This document shows, one piece after another, positions 1 to 8,657 of a stretch of DNA of 64,000 nt (its first letter is position 1; the number at the start of each line of letters is the position of its first letter). The notes under the pieces were generated by a model, which was given only the letters and a program-made list of their open reading frames with translations, did not search any database and was not told the DNA's origin. The stretch comes from Rhodospirillaceae bacterium LM-1 (lineage in GTDB: Bacteria; Pseudomonadota; Alphaproteobacteria; Rhodospirillales; WMHbin7), in contig CACUVI010000027.1 in assembly GCA_902725215.1 (NCBI GenBank), positions 173,455-237,454 on the forward strand, written 5' to 3'. The translations under genes and the position numbers were made by a program.

Positions 1-1674
1 CAGATAATCGGCGGCCCTGATGGCGTCTTCGTCATGCTCGACCACGATCACGGTGTTGCCGATGTCGCGCAGCCTGCGCAGCGTGGCCAGCAGGCGGTCG
101 TTGTCGCGCTGATGCAGGCCGATGGAAGGCTCGTCCAGCACGTACAGAACGCCGGTCAGGCCCGAGCCGATCTGCGAGGCCAAGCGGATGCGCTGGCTTT
201 CGCCGCCCGACAAAGTGCCCGAGGTGCGGGAAAGCGTCAGATATTCCAGCCCCACACTGTCCAGAAAGCCCAATCGCTCGTTGATCTCGCGCAGGATTCG
301 TCTGGCGATTTCGACATCCTTCGGTTTCAGATAAGTCTCGAGCGCCTTGAACCAGGGCACCAGATCGGCAATAGAAAAATCGTTGATTTCGCCGATATGC
401 AGGCCCCTGATCTTTACGGCCAATGCTTCGGGCTTCAGGCGAAAGCCAGTGCAGGTTTCGCAAGGGGCGCTGCTTTGAAAACGCTCAAGGTCCTCACGCA
501 CCCAGCTGCTTTCCGTTTCTTTCCAACGCCGATCCATGTTTGGGATGATGCCTTCGAACGGCTTGTTGGCCCACCACGAGCTTTTGCCGTCGGAATAGCG
601 GATGCGCATCGGCTCGTCGCCCGATCCCATCAGCAGGATGTCGCGCACCTTTTTGGGCAGTTCCTTAAAGGGCGTGGTCAGGCGCACCTTGTAAAGGGAA
701 GCGATGCCTTCCAGCGTTTGTTCCACATAGCCCGATGTCGAGTTGGCCCAAGGGGCCAGCGCCCCTTCGGCCAGCGAAAGCCGGTCGTCGGGAACGATCA
801 GTTCAGGGTCGAAATACAGTTTCACGCCCAGCCCGTCGCAAGACGGGCAAGCGCCGTAGGGATTGTTGAAAGAAAAAAGGCGCGGCTCGATCTCGTCGAT
901 GGTGAAGCCGGAAACCGGGCAGGCGAATTTGGCCGAGAAAGTGGTGCGCTCCTTGCTGTCGGCGTTTTCGGCGAAGACCAAGCCATCGGCCAGTTCCAGC
1001 GCGGTTTCCAAGGAATCGGCCAGACGCTGCGTCAGCCCTTCCTTGATCACCACGCGATCGACCACCACCTCGATCTCGTGCTTGAGCTTTTTGTTGAGCG
1101 TCGGCACGGCGTCGATTTCGTAGACCTGTCCATCGACCTTCAGGCGCTGGAATCCCTTTTTGCGCAGGTCGTCGATTTCCTTTTTATATTCCCCCTTGCG
1201 CCCGCGCACCACCGGGGCCAGCAGCAAGAGCTTGGTTCCCGTGGGCATGGCCATCAAGCGGTCGGCCATCTGGCTGACGGTTTGGCTTTCGATGGGCAGG
1301 CCGGTGGCGGGCGAATGCGGCACGCCGATGCGGGCGAACAACAAGCGCATGTAGTCGTGGATTTCGGTGACCGTGCCCACGGTTGAACGCGGATTGCGGC
1401 TGGTGGTTTTCTGTTCGATGGAAATGGCGGGCGACAAGCCTTCGATGCTTTCCACATCGGGCTTTTGCATCAGTTCCAGAAACTGGCGGGCATAGGCCGA
1501 CAGCGATTCCACGTAGCGGCGCTGTCCCTCGGCATAGATGGTGTCGAAAGCCAGCGACGACTTGCCCGAACCCGACAGGCCGGTCATCACCACCAGCCGG
1601 TCGCGCGGAATGTCGAGATCGATGTTTTTCAGATTGTGCTCGCGGGCGCCGCGCACTTTGATGAAATGATCCAT
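1..1674 (-). CDS. uvrA: UvrA, excinuclease ABC subunit A (partial, N-terminal part)
   Basis: UvrA is the damage-recognition ATPase of nucleotide excision repair; it works as a dimer with UvrB on DNA. The gene reads leftward and runs off the window, so about 558 N-terminal residues of a protein usually near 950 are present. Visible parts: Walker [15 protein letters not shown] near residue 30, the zinc module around CPVSGF and CPSCDGLG, a second Cys pair in PCETCTGF, and the ABC signature [14 protein letters not shown] followed by [13 protein letters not shown]. The first zinc module has Ser where the second Cys is usual. The start begins [17 protein letters not shown], the usual UvrA N-terminus. 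The ribosome binding site is weak. An SOS box lies 65 bases upstream, so LexA control is expected. Strong call. Confidence 0.97.
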   Translation of the reverse strand, partial: MDHFIKVRGAREHNLKNIDLDIPRDRLVVMTGLSGSGKSSLAFDTIYAEGQRRYVESLSAYARQFLELMQKPDVESIEGLSPAISIEQKTTSRNPRSTVGTVTEIHDYMRLLFARIGVPHSPATGLPIESQTVSQMADRLMAMPTGTKLLLLAPVVRGRKGEYKKEIDDLRKKGFQRLKVDGQVYEIDAVPTLNKKLKHEIEVVVDRVVIKEGLTQRLADSLETALELADGLVFAENADSKERTTFSAKFACPVSGFTIDEIEPRLFSFNNPYGACPSCDGLGVKLYFDPELIVPDDRLSLAEGALAPWANSTSGYVEQTLEGIASLYKVRLTTPFKELPKKVRDILLMGSGDEPMRIRYSDGKSSWWANKPFEGIIPNMDRRWKETESSWVREDLERFQSSAPCETCTGFRLKPEALAVKIRGLHIGEINDFSIADLVPWFKALETYLKPKDVEIARRILREINERLGFLDSVGLEYLTLSRTSGTLSGGESQRIRLASQIGSGLTGVLYVLDEPSIGLHQRDNDRLLATLRRLRDIGNTVIVVEHDEDAIRAADYL

Positions 1675-1738
1675 GGTCGATTGGATAGACCTTTTTGGAA
1701 GCGGCATAAAGTGAAATGACTTGTTGAAAAGTCAGTGT

Positions 1739-1753
1739 GTTCATGATATGTTC
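1739..1753 (-). promoter_or_regulatory. SOS (LexA) box of uvrA
   Basis: The sequence GTTC-ATGATAT-GTTC matches the alphaproteobacterial LexA operator GTTC-N7-GTTC exactly (GAAC-N7-GAAC when read on the uvrA strand). It lies 65 bases upstream of the uvrA start and 28 bases beyond the end of the inserted ZorB-like gene. Known: uvrA belongs to the LexA regulon in Rhodobacter and relatives. Inferred: it controls uvrA here. No matching box was seen in the ssb leader. Confidence 0.8.
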
Positions 1754-1780
1754 CATATTCCGAACCCCGATGCGGCCCCG

Positions 1781-2830
1781 TCAGCCATTCCCCGATTTTT
1801 TGTCTTTTGCATCCTTCTTTTTGGTTGTCTGCTTGGAACTGGGGTTCTGCGCCTTGACGGCTTGGGTTATGACCACGAGTTGGCTGTCCCATGACGGTTC
1901 AAATTTGGGAGCGCCGTTTCCTCCCGCCGCCGTCTTGCGGATATTTTCCAGCGCCGTCAGGGCGTCTGCCGCCATGCCGGGATTCTTCTTGATTACTTCC
2001 GCTTTCGGTTCAAAGCCGACATAAAGCACGCATTCTGGCAGTTGTTCCTGGGCCAAGCGATTGGGAAGATCGGCCAGTTTTATCGTCTCATCGCTCAGCG
2101 TCTTGCTTCCCGCCATCAGGGCAGGGTTCACACGCCAATTCTTCAGATCGATTTTGTCCTCCTTGAACTTCCACTTTGATTCGATCTTTTCGTCCAATGT
2201 GGCGGTGCCGACCCACATGATCCTCCCTGCTTTGTCCTTGCGCTCCAGGCAGGATTGGGGGCCGTTGGTCGAGGCCTTGATTGCCGCGATCATGGCCAAG
2301 ATGACGCGATTGTCTTTCAATTCCTGTTTCAAGATGGGAAGAGCGGCATCAATTTTGCGCAGATCCTCGATATGCTGAAGCAAGAATCGTTCTTCGCCGG
2401 AAATTTCCGAATAGAAGACGCATTTGGTTGGCAAGGTTGGGGGAGACACATTCAACTCTGTTGCTTTTGAAAGTTCCGCCAAATCCTGTGCCATTTTCGG
2501 CGACATTGTTTCGCCATTTTTCAGATTAATCGTTGTCGGTATGTTCTTGAATATCGGATGCGCTTGATAATTCCCACCTGCTGAAGGGTTGTTGATCTTT
2601 TTGACGACGAGGCCTGTTTCACGCGCTTCGATTTCCACGAGCGGCGCCGCATCGTAGGTAGTGGCGTTGCGAACGAGGCATGACGGGGGCAAGGGGCCGG
2701 TAACCGGAATGGCGCGGACGGATTTGTCGTCGTCGGAATAGGCCACGTAACTGATGAACAGCAGAAAAACCAAAACCTCCATCAGCGTGTTGTCGAGCAA
2801 CGACTTCGATCGGACAATCGCGTCGCTCAT
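1781..2830 (-). CDS. Single-span membrane protein, MotB/ZorB-like partner (novel family)
   Basis: A 349-residue protein with a short cytoplasmic N-terminus, one membrane helix at about residues 16-32 (LMEVLVFLLFISYVAY) and a large presumably periplasmic part. The helix carries acidic residues at D13 and E18, as TolR, ExbD, MotB and ZorB carry an essential Asp in theirs. The body contains four Cys residues, each in a Pro-x(1-2)-Cys-[LV] setting (PPSCLV, PTKCVF, PQSCLE, PECVLY), which looks like an internal repeat. I see no OmpA-type peptidoglycan-binding motif. The C-terminus is a lysine-rich tail. The ATG overlaps the stop of the upstream gene (ATGA) and has an AAGGA site, so the two are translationally coupled. 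The function is inferred from topology and context only. Confidence 0.6.
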   Translation of the reverse strand: MSDAIVRSKSLLDNTLMEVLVFLLFISYVAYSDDDKSVRAIPVTGPLPPSCLVRNATTYDAAPLVEIEARETGLVVKKINNPSAGGNYQAHPIFKNIPTTINLKNGETMSPKMAQDLAELSKATELNVSPPTLPTKCVFYSEISGEERFLLQHIEDLRKIDAALPILKQELKDNRVILAMIAAIKASTNGPQSCLERKDKAGRIMWVGTATLDEKIESKWKFKEDKIDLKNWRVNPALMAGSKTLSDETIKLADLPNRLAQEQLPECVLYVGFEPKAEVIKKNPGMAADALTALENIRKTAAGGNGAPKFEPSWDSQLVVITQAVKAQNPSSKQTTKKKDAKDKKSGNG

Positions 2831-4281
2831 GTCTTATCCTTGGGGCTTCGTCTTGTCCGTCGTTCCGGCATGCTGGCGTCGTACAGAACGTTGTAAACCT
2901 CGTACAGACCCTCGACCGCCTCATCGACATTCTGCGAAGCCGTTTTCAGCCTTTCCAGTTCGTCACCCTTGGCGTTCGCGTTCTGCCGCATCGCTTCGGC
3001 ATAGGTGTTGGCAACGCTTCTCAACGCATCGATGGCCTCGCCAATGCGGGTGCGCATATCCGTGTCGAGCGCAGTCAGGATGCCCTTCAGACTGTCGGTC
3101 GAGGCGTTGATCTTGTTTTCGTTGTCGGCAAATACGCCATCTGCACGATTTTTGCAGATGCCGATAAGGGCGTCGATTTGGTCCCTGAATTCCTCTTGGG
3201 ATTTATTGTTGTCCTTGCTGAACTTATCCATCACGCTTTTCAATTCGGCGGCAAGGATAGTTATCGGCGACATGATTGTCGCCTTCTCCTTGTTGATGAA
3301 GTTGGCCACCTGCCCCTTCAGCATATCCACGTGTTCCGCCACCTTGCCGTCGATTGCCGAAACATGGGCGCCGACAAGATTGGGCAGGTTATCCAGGTTC
3401 TGTGTGAATCGTGTGACGAGCAGGGACAAACCGGATAATTGCTCAGTCAAGGCATCGGTCAGTTTGTCGGCAAGGGTTTCGCCGATTTCCCCTTCGAATT
3501 TCTTGATCCTTTGCCCTGCGCCTTCCATGGTGCTGTCCAATGCCTGGGTGGCTTCGGACAGCTTGTCCACGGTGTTTTTGGCGCTGGCGGAAACGCTTTT
3601 TTCCAACTCGCCCACCTTGGCGTTGAGCGCCTCGAACTGCTTGTGCAGGTTTAGGGCGGAACCTGTAACCGCCGTGAAATTGATGGTCATCTGACCGGTT
3701 GTGGCTGAAATCGTCTTTGCCGCCTCATGCGTGGCCTTGACGACCTCGTCGGGTCCAACGCCCAGAGCCTTGACGATTTTTTCGCAGCACTCCTCCATGG
3801 CGGAAGATGGCTCGGGCAGCAGCGCAAGGAAGATGTGCCGGGATATCAAGCCGATGATCGTCGTGACCAGCGCGACGGTTGACTGGATCAGCGTTTGCGC
3901 CAGCGAAGTCGTGCCTTGGTTGCCATTCTCGATCCCCCAAAAGGCCGTCACGGCCAGGGAGGTCATCGTGAACATGAAACCCAGATAGTAGCTTTCATCG
4001 GCCGCCAAATAGGGATTGAAGGGGGTGTTGATCGGATCCTTCGGATGTTTTCTGCGGTGATGCCAGTAAATAATGCCGGTAATTATGGCCTGGATGGCAA
4101 CAATAAGGGTTAAAATGACAAGGGAATCATAGCTGCTGAAACTAGTAACCACTTTAAATGTGTACAGAACTCCAACTAGCCAGCCGAATACAGATAGTGT
4201 GATAAATAATAATTTCGGCGACTTTCTTGTTAAGAGAGATGGGTTGCTCTCGCTTTCATCAATTACTTTGTTATCTGTCAT
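2827..4281 (-). CDS. Four-helix MotA/ExbB/ZorA-like membrane protein with long helical tail
   Basis: A 484-residue protein with four predicted helices at about 23-43, 53-73, 98-117 and 131-155, then roughly 320 residues of polar, heptad-rich helix with no membrane segment. The last helix contains TLIQSTVALVTTIIGL, which resembles the proton-channel helix of the MotA/TolQ/ExbB family (A-L-x-T-T-x-x-G-L). A long cytoplasmic tail after the channel domain is typical of ZorA rather than of flagellar MotA, whose large cytoplasmic loop sits between helices 2 and 3; here that loop is about 25 residues. The start at 4281 is chosen for its AGGAG site; the longer frame adds 25 residues without one. Lower GC than its neighbours and its position between ssb and uvrA suggest acquisition. 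Function unproven. Confidence 0.6.
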   Translation of the reverse strand: MTDNKVIDESESNPSLLTRKSPKLLFITLSVFGWLVGVLYTFKVVTSFSSYDSLVILTLIVAIQAIITGIIYWHHRRKHPKDPINTPFNPYLAADESYYLGFMFTMTSLAVTAFWGIENGNQGTTSLAQTLIQSTVALVTTIIGLISRHIFLALLPEPSSAMEECCEKIVKALGVGPDEVVKATHEAAKTISATTGQMTINFTAVTGSALNLHKQFEALNAKVGELEKSVSASAKNTVDKLSEATQALDSTMEGAGQRIKKFEGEIGETLADKLTDALTEQLSGLSLLVTRFTQNLDNLPNLVGAHVSAIDGKVAEHVDMLKGQVANFINKEKATIMSPITILAAELKSVMDKFSKDNNKSQEEFRDQIDALIGICKNRADGVFADNENKINASTDSLKGILTALDTDMRTRIGEAIDALRSVANTYAEAMRQNANAKGDELERLKTASQNVDEAVEGLYEVYNVLYDASMPERRTRRSPKDKT

Positions 4282-4345
4282 TGTACTTGCTCCTGACCCT
4301 GCGGGCCTGTTCAGCCGCGCATCCCCCAAAGGTAGCGTTAGCAAA

Positions 4346-4375
4346 ATAATATTCATATACGAGTAGTTGTCGCAA
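4346..4375 (-). promoter_or_regulatory. Possible sigma-70-type promoter of the ZorAB-like pair
   Basis: On the minus strand TTGCGA is followed after 18 bases by TATTAT, about 65 bases upstream of the chosen ATG at 4281. Suggestive only; a promoter for ssb must lie in the same 177-base gap, facing the other way. Confidence 0.35.
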
Positions 4376-4458
4376 GAGGGGAGAGAGACTCTCGCCCAGG
4401 CATTCGATACCCGCTATAGTGCGCCCTGCGAATAACCGACCGAGAAGGGGAGAGAGAG

Positions 4459-4980
4459 ATGGCAGGCAGCGTGAACAAGGTGATGTTGATCGGCAATTTG
4501 GGGCGCGACCCTGAAGTGCGCAACGCCCAAAGCGGCGACAAGATCGTCACCCTGAACATCGCCACTTCGGAATCCTGGAAGGATCGCCAGTCGGGCGAAC
4601 GCAAGGAAAAGACCGAGTGGCACCGCGTCGTCATCTTCAATCCCAATCTGGCTGACATCGCCGAGCGCTATTGCAAGAAGGGGTCGAAGGTCTATGTCGA
4701 GGGGGCGCTGCAAACCCGCAAATGGACCGACAAGGACGGCAACGAGAAATACACGACCGAGGTCGTGATCGGCCGCTTCAAGGGCGAGTTGGGCCTGTTG
4801 GACGCGCGTGGCGGCGGTGGCGGCGGCGCTTCGGCCGCTGGCGACGATTTCGATGAAGGCTCGTACGGCCAACCCTCGCAGCCTTCGTCTTCAGGCGGAG
4901 CGCGTGGCGGATCGGGGTCGGCGGGCTGGGACCGTCCGCCCCCCGGCGGCGGCGATCTTGACGACGAGATTCCCTTCTAA
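4459..4980 (+). CDS. ssb: Single-stranded DNA-binding protein
   Basis: A 173-residue SSB. The N-terminal OB fold begins [20 protein letters not shown] and runs to about residue 110, followed by a glycine/serine-rich flexible linker and the acidic tip DLDDEIPF that binds partner proteins of replication and repair. It coats single-stranded DNA as a tetramer. The AAGGGGAGAGAGAG ribosome binding site is strong. ssb and uvrA are divergent neighbours in many proteobacteria; here they are separated by the ZorAB-like pair. I see no SOS box in its leader. The downstream prenyltransferase starts within about 55 bases, so read-through is likely. Confidence 0.97.
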   Translation: MAGSVNKVMLIGNLGRDPEVRNAQSGDKIVTLNIATSESWKDRQSGERKEKTEWHRVVIFNPNLADIAERYCKKGSKVYVEGALQTRKWTDKDGNEKYTTEVVIGRFKGELGLLDARGGGGGGASAAGDDFDEGSYGQPSQPSSSGGARGGSGSAGWDRPPPGGGDLDDEIPF

Positions 4981-5012
4981 CCGGTGAAAACCGAAATCGG
5001 ATTTCAAACTTC

Positions 5013-5033
5013 GCCTCCCCCTGTGGGGGAGGC
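5013..5033. repeat. Perfect 9-bp hairpin before the prenyltransferase start
   Basis: GCCTCCCCC at 5013-5021 pairs with GGGGGAGGC at 5025-5033 around a TGT loop. The right arm contains the only ribosome-binding-like sequence for the ATG at 5035. It could be a dispersed palindromic repeat or a structure that limits translation. Confidence 0.7.
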
Positions 5034-5034
5034 C

Positions 5035-5931
5035 ATGCCCGTCAGCCCCTTTGGCGTTCAGCCGCGCGGTCTAAGGCTGTGGTGGCAGGCCATCAGGCCG
5101 CGCACCCTGACCATCGCCGTCGCTCCCGTTTTGGCTGGGGCGGCCTTGGCCTATGCGGATCGGGGAGCCATCGATCCCCTGATCGCGCTGGCGGTCTTGC
5201 TGGGCGCGCTCTCCATCCAGGCGGGCACCAATCTTTATAACGATGCGGGCGATTATCTGAAGGGCGGCGACCAGCCCTTGCGTCAGGGTCCGGCCCGCGT
5301 CACCGCCATGGGATGGGCGTCGCCCAGCCAGGTCAAGCGGGCGGCTTTTCTGTGCTTCTTGCTGGCGGCATTGACCGGCATGTTTCTGATTTTTGCGGGC
5401 GGCTGGCCGATTCTTGCGCTGGGCTTTGCGTCGCTGCTGGCGGGCTGGGCCTATTCCAGCGGTCCCAGGCCGATCGCCTACACGCCGCTGGGCGAGTTGT
5501 TCGTCATCGGATTCTTCGGTCTGGGTGCGGTGGGCGGCAGCTATTATCTGTTGGCTCAATCCCTGACCCGCCCGGTTCTGATGGCAGGTCTGGCGTTGGG
5601 ATTCATCGCGGCGGGCGTGCTGATGGCCAACAACTATCGCGATCTGGAGCCTGACCGTTTGGCGGGGCGGCGCACCCTGGCCATTCTGGCTGGGCCGGAA
5701 CTGTCGAAGATCCTTTACGCCTTGTTCATCGTCCTGCCTTTCGTACTGGTCATTCCTCCCATGGGGCCGCCGGGCGGTTGGCTGGTCCTGCTGCTGTCGC
5801 CCATGGCCTATAAGCTGCTGCGCGATTTCCTGATGCTGGCGCGCGGTCCCGCCTTCAACCGCATCCTGGCCGCTACGGCCGCCTATCAGATGGGTTTCGC
5901 CTGTCTGCTGGCCTTGGGGGTCTTGCTGTGA
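5035..5931 (+). CDS. menA: MenA-type prenyltransferase (1,4-dihydroxy-2-naphthoate polyprenyltransferase)
   Basis: UbiA-superfamily membrane prenyltransferase, which would attach the polyprenyl chain to dihydroxynaphthoate in menaquinone synthesis. The first catalytic motif is NLYNDAGDYLKGGD and the second NNYRDLEPDRLAGRRTL, the MenA form of the two Asp-rich Mg-diphosphate sites, inside about eight hydrophobic helices. I chose ATG 5035, just after WWQAIRPRTL's short leader; a GTG at 4984, three bases after ssb, gives 17 more residues but has no ribosome binding site. No other menaquinone gene is in the window, so use of a different aromatic acceptor is possible. The stop overlaps the next start (GTGA). 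Confidence 0.8.
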   Translation: MPVSPFGVQPRGLRLWWQAIRPRTLTIAVAPVLAGAALAYADRGAIDPLIALAVLLGALSIQAGTNLYNDAGDYLKGGDQPLRQGPARVTAMGWASPSQVKRAAFLCFLLAALTGMFLIFAGGWPILALGFASLLAGWAYSSGPRPIAYTPLGELFVIGFFGLGAVGGSYYLLAQSLTRPVLMAGLALGFIAAGVLMANNYRDLEPDRLAGRRTLAILAGPELSKILYALFIVLPFVLVIPPMGPPGGWLVLLLSPMAYKLLRDFLMLARGPAFNRILAATAAYQMGFACLLALGVLL

Positions 5932-6794
5932 TCTCGCAGATTCTTTTGCCTCTGGCGCTGGCTTTCATCATGTTCGCCATGGGGCTGACCATGACGATGG
6001 GCGACGTCAAACAGGTCTTCACCCGACCGAAGGCGATGTTGACCGGTCTGGCCGCCAAGCTGGTTCTGGTGCCGATGCTGGGCGTGCTGGTGGTTTCGTT
6101 GTTCATGATGGAACCCGATTTCGCGGTCGGCATGTTGATCCTGGCCGCTTGCCCGGCGGGCGTTACATCGAGCCTGCTGACCCATCACGCGGGCGGGCGC
6201 ATCGCCTTGGCGGCTGTGGTGACCGCAATCACCAGTCTGGCGGCTGTGGTGACTTTGCCTTTGATCGCCAATCTGGGATTGCAGCTTTACGCGGGTTATG
6301 GGCAGGCCGTCGATTTGCCGGTTGGACGGATGGTCTTCGGCATCTTTTTGGTCGATACTTTGCCGCTGGCGCTGGGTTTGGGGCTTCAGAAATGGAAACC
6401 CGATTTTGCCGCCAGGCTGGGCCTTTTCGCGCGTCCCGCCGCGACGTTCCTGTTTGCTCTGATCGTGGTTGGCGCCTTTGCCAGTCAGGCGCAAACCATG
6501 TTGACTCATGGGGCGCAGTTGCTGCCGCCCGCCCTGCTGCTCAATCTGACCGCCATGGCGGGGGCGGGCGCTATTGGCGTCGGCATGGGGCTATCGCGCG
6601 GCGACACGATTGCCGTGGTCATGGAAAACGGCCTTCAGAACAGCGCGCTGGGAATTTTCGTGGCCCTGACCCTGCTGCGCAACGACGCCATGATGGCGCC
6701 CAGCATCATCTATGCGCTGGCGATGAACGTTTCGGCGCTGGCCGTGGTCGTCGCACTGCGTCGGCGCGCCAAAGCGTTCAGCGAAGCCGCCTAA
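5928..6794 (+). CDS. BASS-family (bile acid:sodium symporter-like) transporter
   Basis: A 288-residue integral membrane protein with about nine hydrophobic helices. The pattern FAMGLTMTMGDVK near residue 17, LAACPAGVTSSLLTHHAGG near 68 and ENGLQNSALG near 228 is that of the bile acid:Na+ symporter superfamily, whose bacterial members import or export organic anions with sodium. The substrate cannot be read from sequence. The GTG start overlaps the preceding stop, so it is co-translated with the prenyltransferase; a link to quinone precursors is only a guess. Its stop overlaps the convergent histidine-kinase gene by four bases. Confidence 0.8.
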   Translation: MISQILLPLALAFIMFAMGLTMTMGDVKQVFTRPKAMLTGLAAKLVLVPMLGVLVVSLFMMEPDFAVGMLILAACPAGVTSSLLTHHAGGRIALAAVVTAITSLAAVVTLPLIANLGLQLYAGYGQAVDLPVGRMVFGIFLVDTLPLALGLGLQKWKPDFAARLGLFARPAATFLFALIVVGAFASQAQTMLTHGAQLLPPALLLNLTAMAGAGAIGVGMGLSRGDTIAVVMENGLQNSALGIFVALTLLRNDAMMAPSIIYALAMNVSALAVVVALRRRAKAFSEAA

Positions 6795-8554
6795 CTTTCC
6801 GGCGGCGTCGGTTCATCGGAAGGGGTGGGAACGATGGGCAGGCGCACGGTAAAGGTGGAGCCTTGGCCTTGCATGCTGGCCGCCTCGATATGTCCGCCAT
6901 GCAACTCGACGATTCTTTTCACCAGATGCAGACCAAGACCCGCCCCGGCGATGCCCTTGGCGCCGGGTGCGCGGTAATATTTGTCGAAGATGCGGGGCAG
7001 TTCTGCTGCGGGAATGCCGATCCCGGTGTCCGAGACCTGCACCACCGCCTGATCGCCGTAAGGGGTCAGGCGCGCAGCGATCCGCCCGTCGGCCTTGGTG
7101 TATTTCTCGGCATTGTCGATCAGATTGGCCATAGCGATTTTCAGCAAGGCCTTGTCGCCGATCACCGTCAACGGCGTGTCGGGCAGGCTGGCTTCGATGC
7201 GGGCGGCGTTGGTGCCCGCCCGGCTGTCGCGCACAACAGATTTCATGATCTGGGTCAGGTCGCAAGGCTCGCGGGTCAACGTTCCGATATCGACCAGCCG
7301 GTCTTCGTTCAGGCAGGTTTCGATCAGGCGGACCAGACGCTCGGTGGCTCTGCGGATGCGGTCGAAGGCTGTCGTCGTTTCCGGGCGCATCGTTCCCGGC
7401 GTCATCTCCAGAATGTCCATGGTGGTCGAAATGATCGAAAGCGGCGTTCTGAATTCGTGCGCCACCATGGCCAGGAAATGGCGCTGTTCCTCGACGGCGC
7501 GCCGTTCCGTGGCCAACGCCGATTCGGCGGCCATGCGCGCCGCCACCTGCGCCTTGCGCAATTCGCTGTCCTGGGTGACGTCTTTCAAGGTCAGCATCAG
7601 CAGATCTTCGCCGCCGATGGCCAGCGGTATCAGCGACAGATGCGTTACCAGATGCCGTCCGGGCCTGGGGGCCAGCACGGTTTCCCTGTCCTCGATTCGG
7701 CTTTCCTCATGCAGTTGGCCCAACAAGACTTGGCGCTCTTCGCGCCTAGCCACGATGTCCCATAGGCTGCGGCAAGACAGGTCTTCTTGCGAAAGTCCCA
7801 GCAGACCGGTCAGGCGCGAATTGGCGAACTGGATGGCGCCGTCTTGGCGGCGCAGCACCGCCGAAGGAACCGGATTGGCCTCGGCGAATTGAAAAAGGCT
7901 GGATTGGACGAGCTTGGAGGTTGTTTCGCCCTTGGCCGGGATCGTCAAATGGCGCGCCAAAAGCATGGCGGCGCCAAAACCCGCCCAGACCAGCACCATC
8001 AGGCCAAGCGCCTGCGGGGTCCAATGGAAGGCAAAGACAAGGCTGGCTCCTAGGCACGCCGACGCGGGAAAGGCCAGGGCGGCGGGCCGCCAAGCCCCCA
8101 GCAGCAAAGGGGATGGGAATAGCGCCAACCCCAGTCCCAGAAGGATCGCCGCCCGGTCCCAGCCCTGCATGGACAGGGAGGAGTCGCCAAGCGGCAAAAT
8201 CCAAATCAGGCCCGCCAGAAAATTGAGAAGGGCGGCCCCCCATCCGAAAAAGAGCGGGGGCAGGCCCTTCCAGCCCTTCTTGAAAGCCAGATGCAGCCCA
8301 AAATGGGCCGCGCCGACGACAGCGCTGGCGGCGATAAACAACAGCTTGGTGAATAGGGGGATTTGGCTGGAAAGCGTGGACAGGAGAAGCAAGCAAAGCA
8401 GGAAATGTCCGCCCGCCAATTGGCGGGTTGCGTGGAAAATCTGGTCAATGCGCTCATTCAAGGCAAGTTCCCGCCCCTCTTTCCCGGAAAATGACGTTTG
8501 CATGTCTGGGGTGCTTTGTGCCGCTTGCTGCATGGTCATGTCAGAATACGGCAT
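6791..8554 (-). CDS. Membrane sensor histidine kinase with PAS domain
   Basis: A 587-residue kinase. About residues 45-205 hold six hydrophobic helices (integral sensor), then a PAS domain (about 225-340, with AVLRRQDGAIQFANSRL), a short coiled coil, a HisKA domain whose H-box is FLAMVAHEFRTPLS, and a HATPase domain with DNAEKY (N-box), DTGIGIP (G1) and GAGLGLHLVK (G2). It should autophosphorylate on the H-box His and pass phosphate to the response regulator encoded divergently 188 bases away. No periplasmic domain is seen, so the signal is probably sensed in the membrane or by PAS. Signal unknown. Confidence 0.93.
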   Translation of the reverse strand: MPYSDMTMQQAAQSTPDMQTSFSGKEGRELALNERIDQIFHATRQLAGGHFLLCLLLLSTLSSQIPLFTKLLFIAASAVVGAAHFGLHLAFKKGWKGLPPLFFGWGAALLNFLAGLIWILPLGDSSLSMQGWDRAAILLGLGLALFPSPLLLGAWRPAALAFPASACLGASLVFAFHWTPQALGLMVLVWAGFGAAMLLARHLTIPAKGETTSKLVQSSLFQFAEANPVPSAVLRRQDGAIQFANSRLTGLLGLSQEDLSCRSLWDIVARREERQVLLGQLHEESRIEDRETVLAPRPGRHLVTHLSLIPLAIGGEDLLMLTLKDVTQDSELRKAQVAARMAAESALATERRAVEEQRHFLAMVAHEFRTPLSIISTTMDILEMTPGTMRPETTTAFDRIRRATERLVRLIETCLNEDRLVDIGTLTREPCDLTQIMKSVVRDSRAGTNAARIEASLPDTPLTVIGDKALLKIAMANLIDNAEKYTKADGRIAARLTPYGDQAVVQVSDTGIGIPAAELPRIFDKYYRAPGAKGIAGAGLGLHLVKRIVELHGGHIEAASMQGQGSTFTVRLPIVPTPSDEPTPPES

Positions 8555-8595
8555 GGAACGATGAATTCCATGTCCAATCTTAATGCTGGGGTGGG

Positions 8596-8657
8596 CCGTG
8601 ACTCGGTTTGACTATCGAAACGGGTCGAAACTAGTCAATTCCCGTGACTGGATTGAC
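8596..8657. promoter_or_regulatory. Direct repeats between divergent kinase and regulator genes
   Basis: Two near-identical blocks lie 46 bases apart: CCGTGACTCGGTTTGAC at 8596-8612 and CCGTGACTGGATTGAC at 8642-8657. Between them TCGAAAC occurs twice, at 8615 and 8625, one helical turn apart. OmpR/PhoB-family regulators bind tandem half-sites with 10-11 base spacing, so this may be the autoregulatory site of the adjacent regulator. Inference from pattern and position. Confidence 0.45.

Noticed and set aside
34-1386. 450-codon open frame on the plus strand opposite uvrA
   Set aside because: It is antisense to an unmistakable UvrA and is His/Gln/Arg/Phe-rich, typical of the mirror frame of a GC-rich gene.
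4282-4458. SOS box for ssb
   Set aside because: I looked for GTTC-N7-GTTC or GAAC-N7-GAAC on both strands of the ssb leader and found none.
6149-7765. 538-codon open frame on the plus strand
   Set aside because: It runs through the BASS gene out of frame and then antisense to the histidine kinase.
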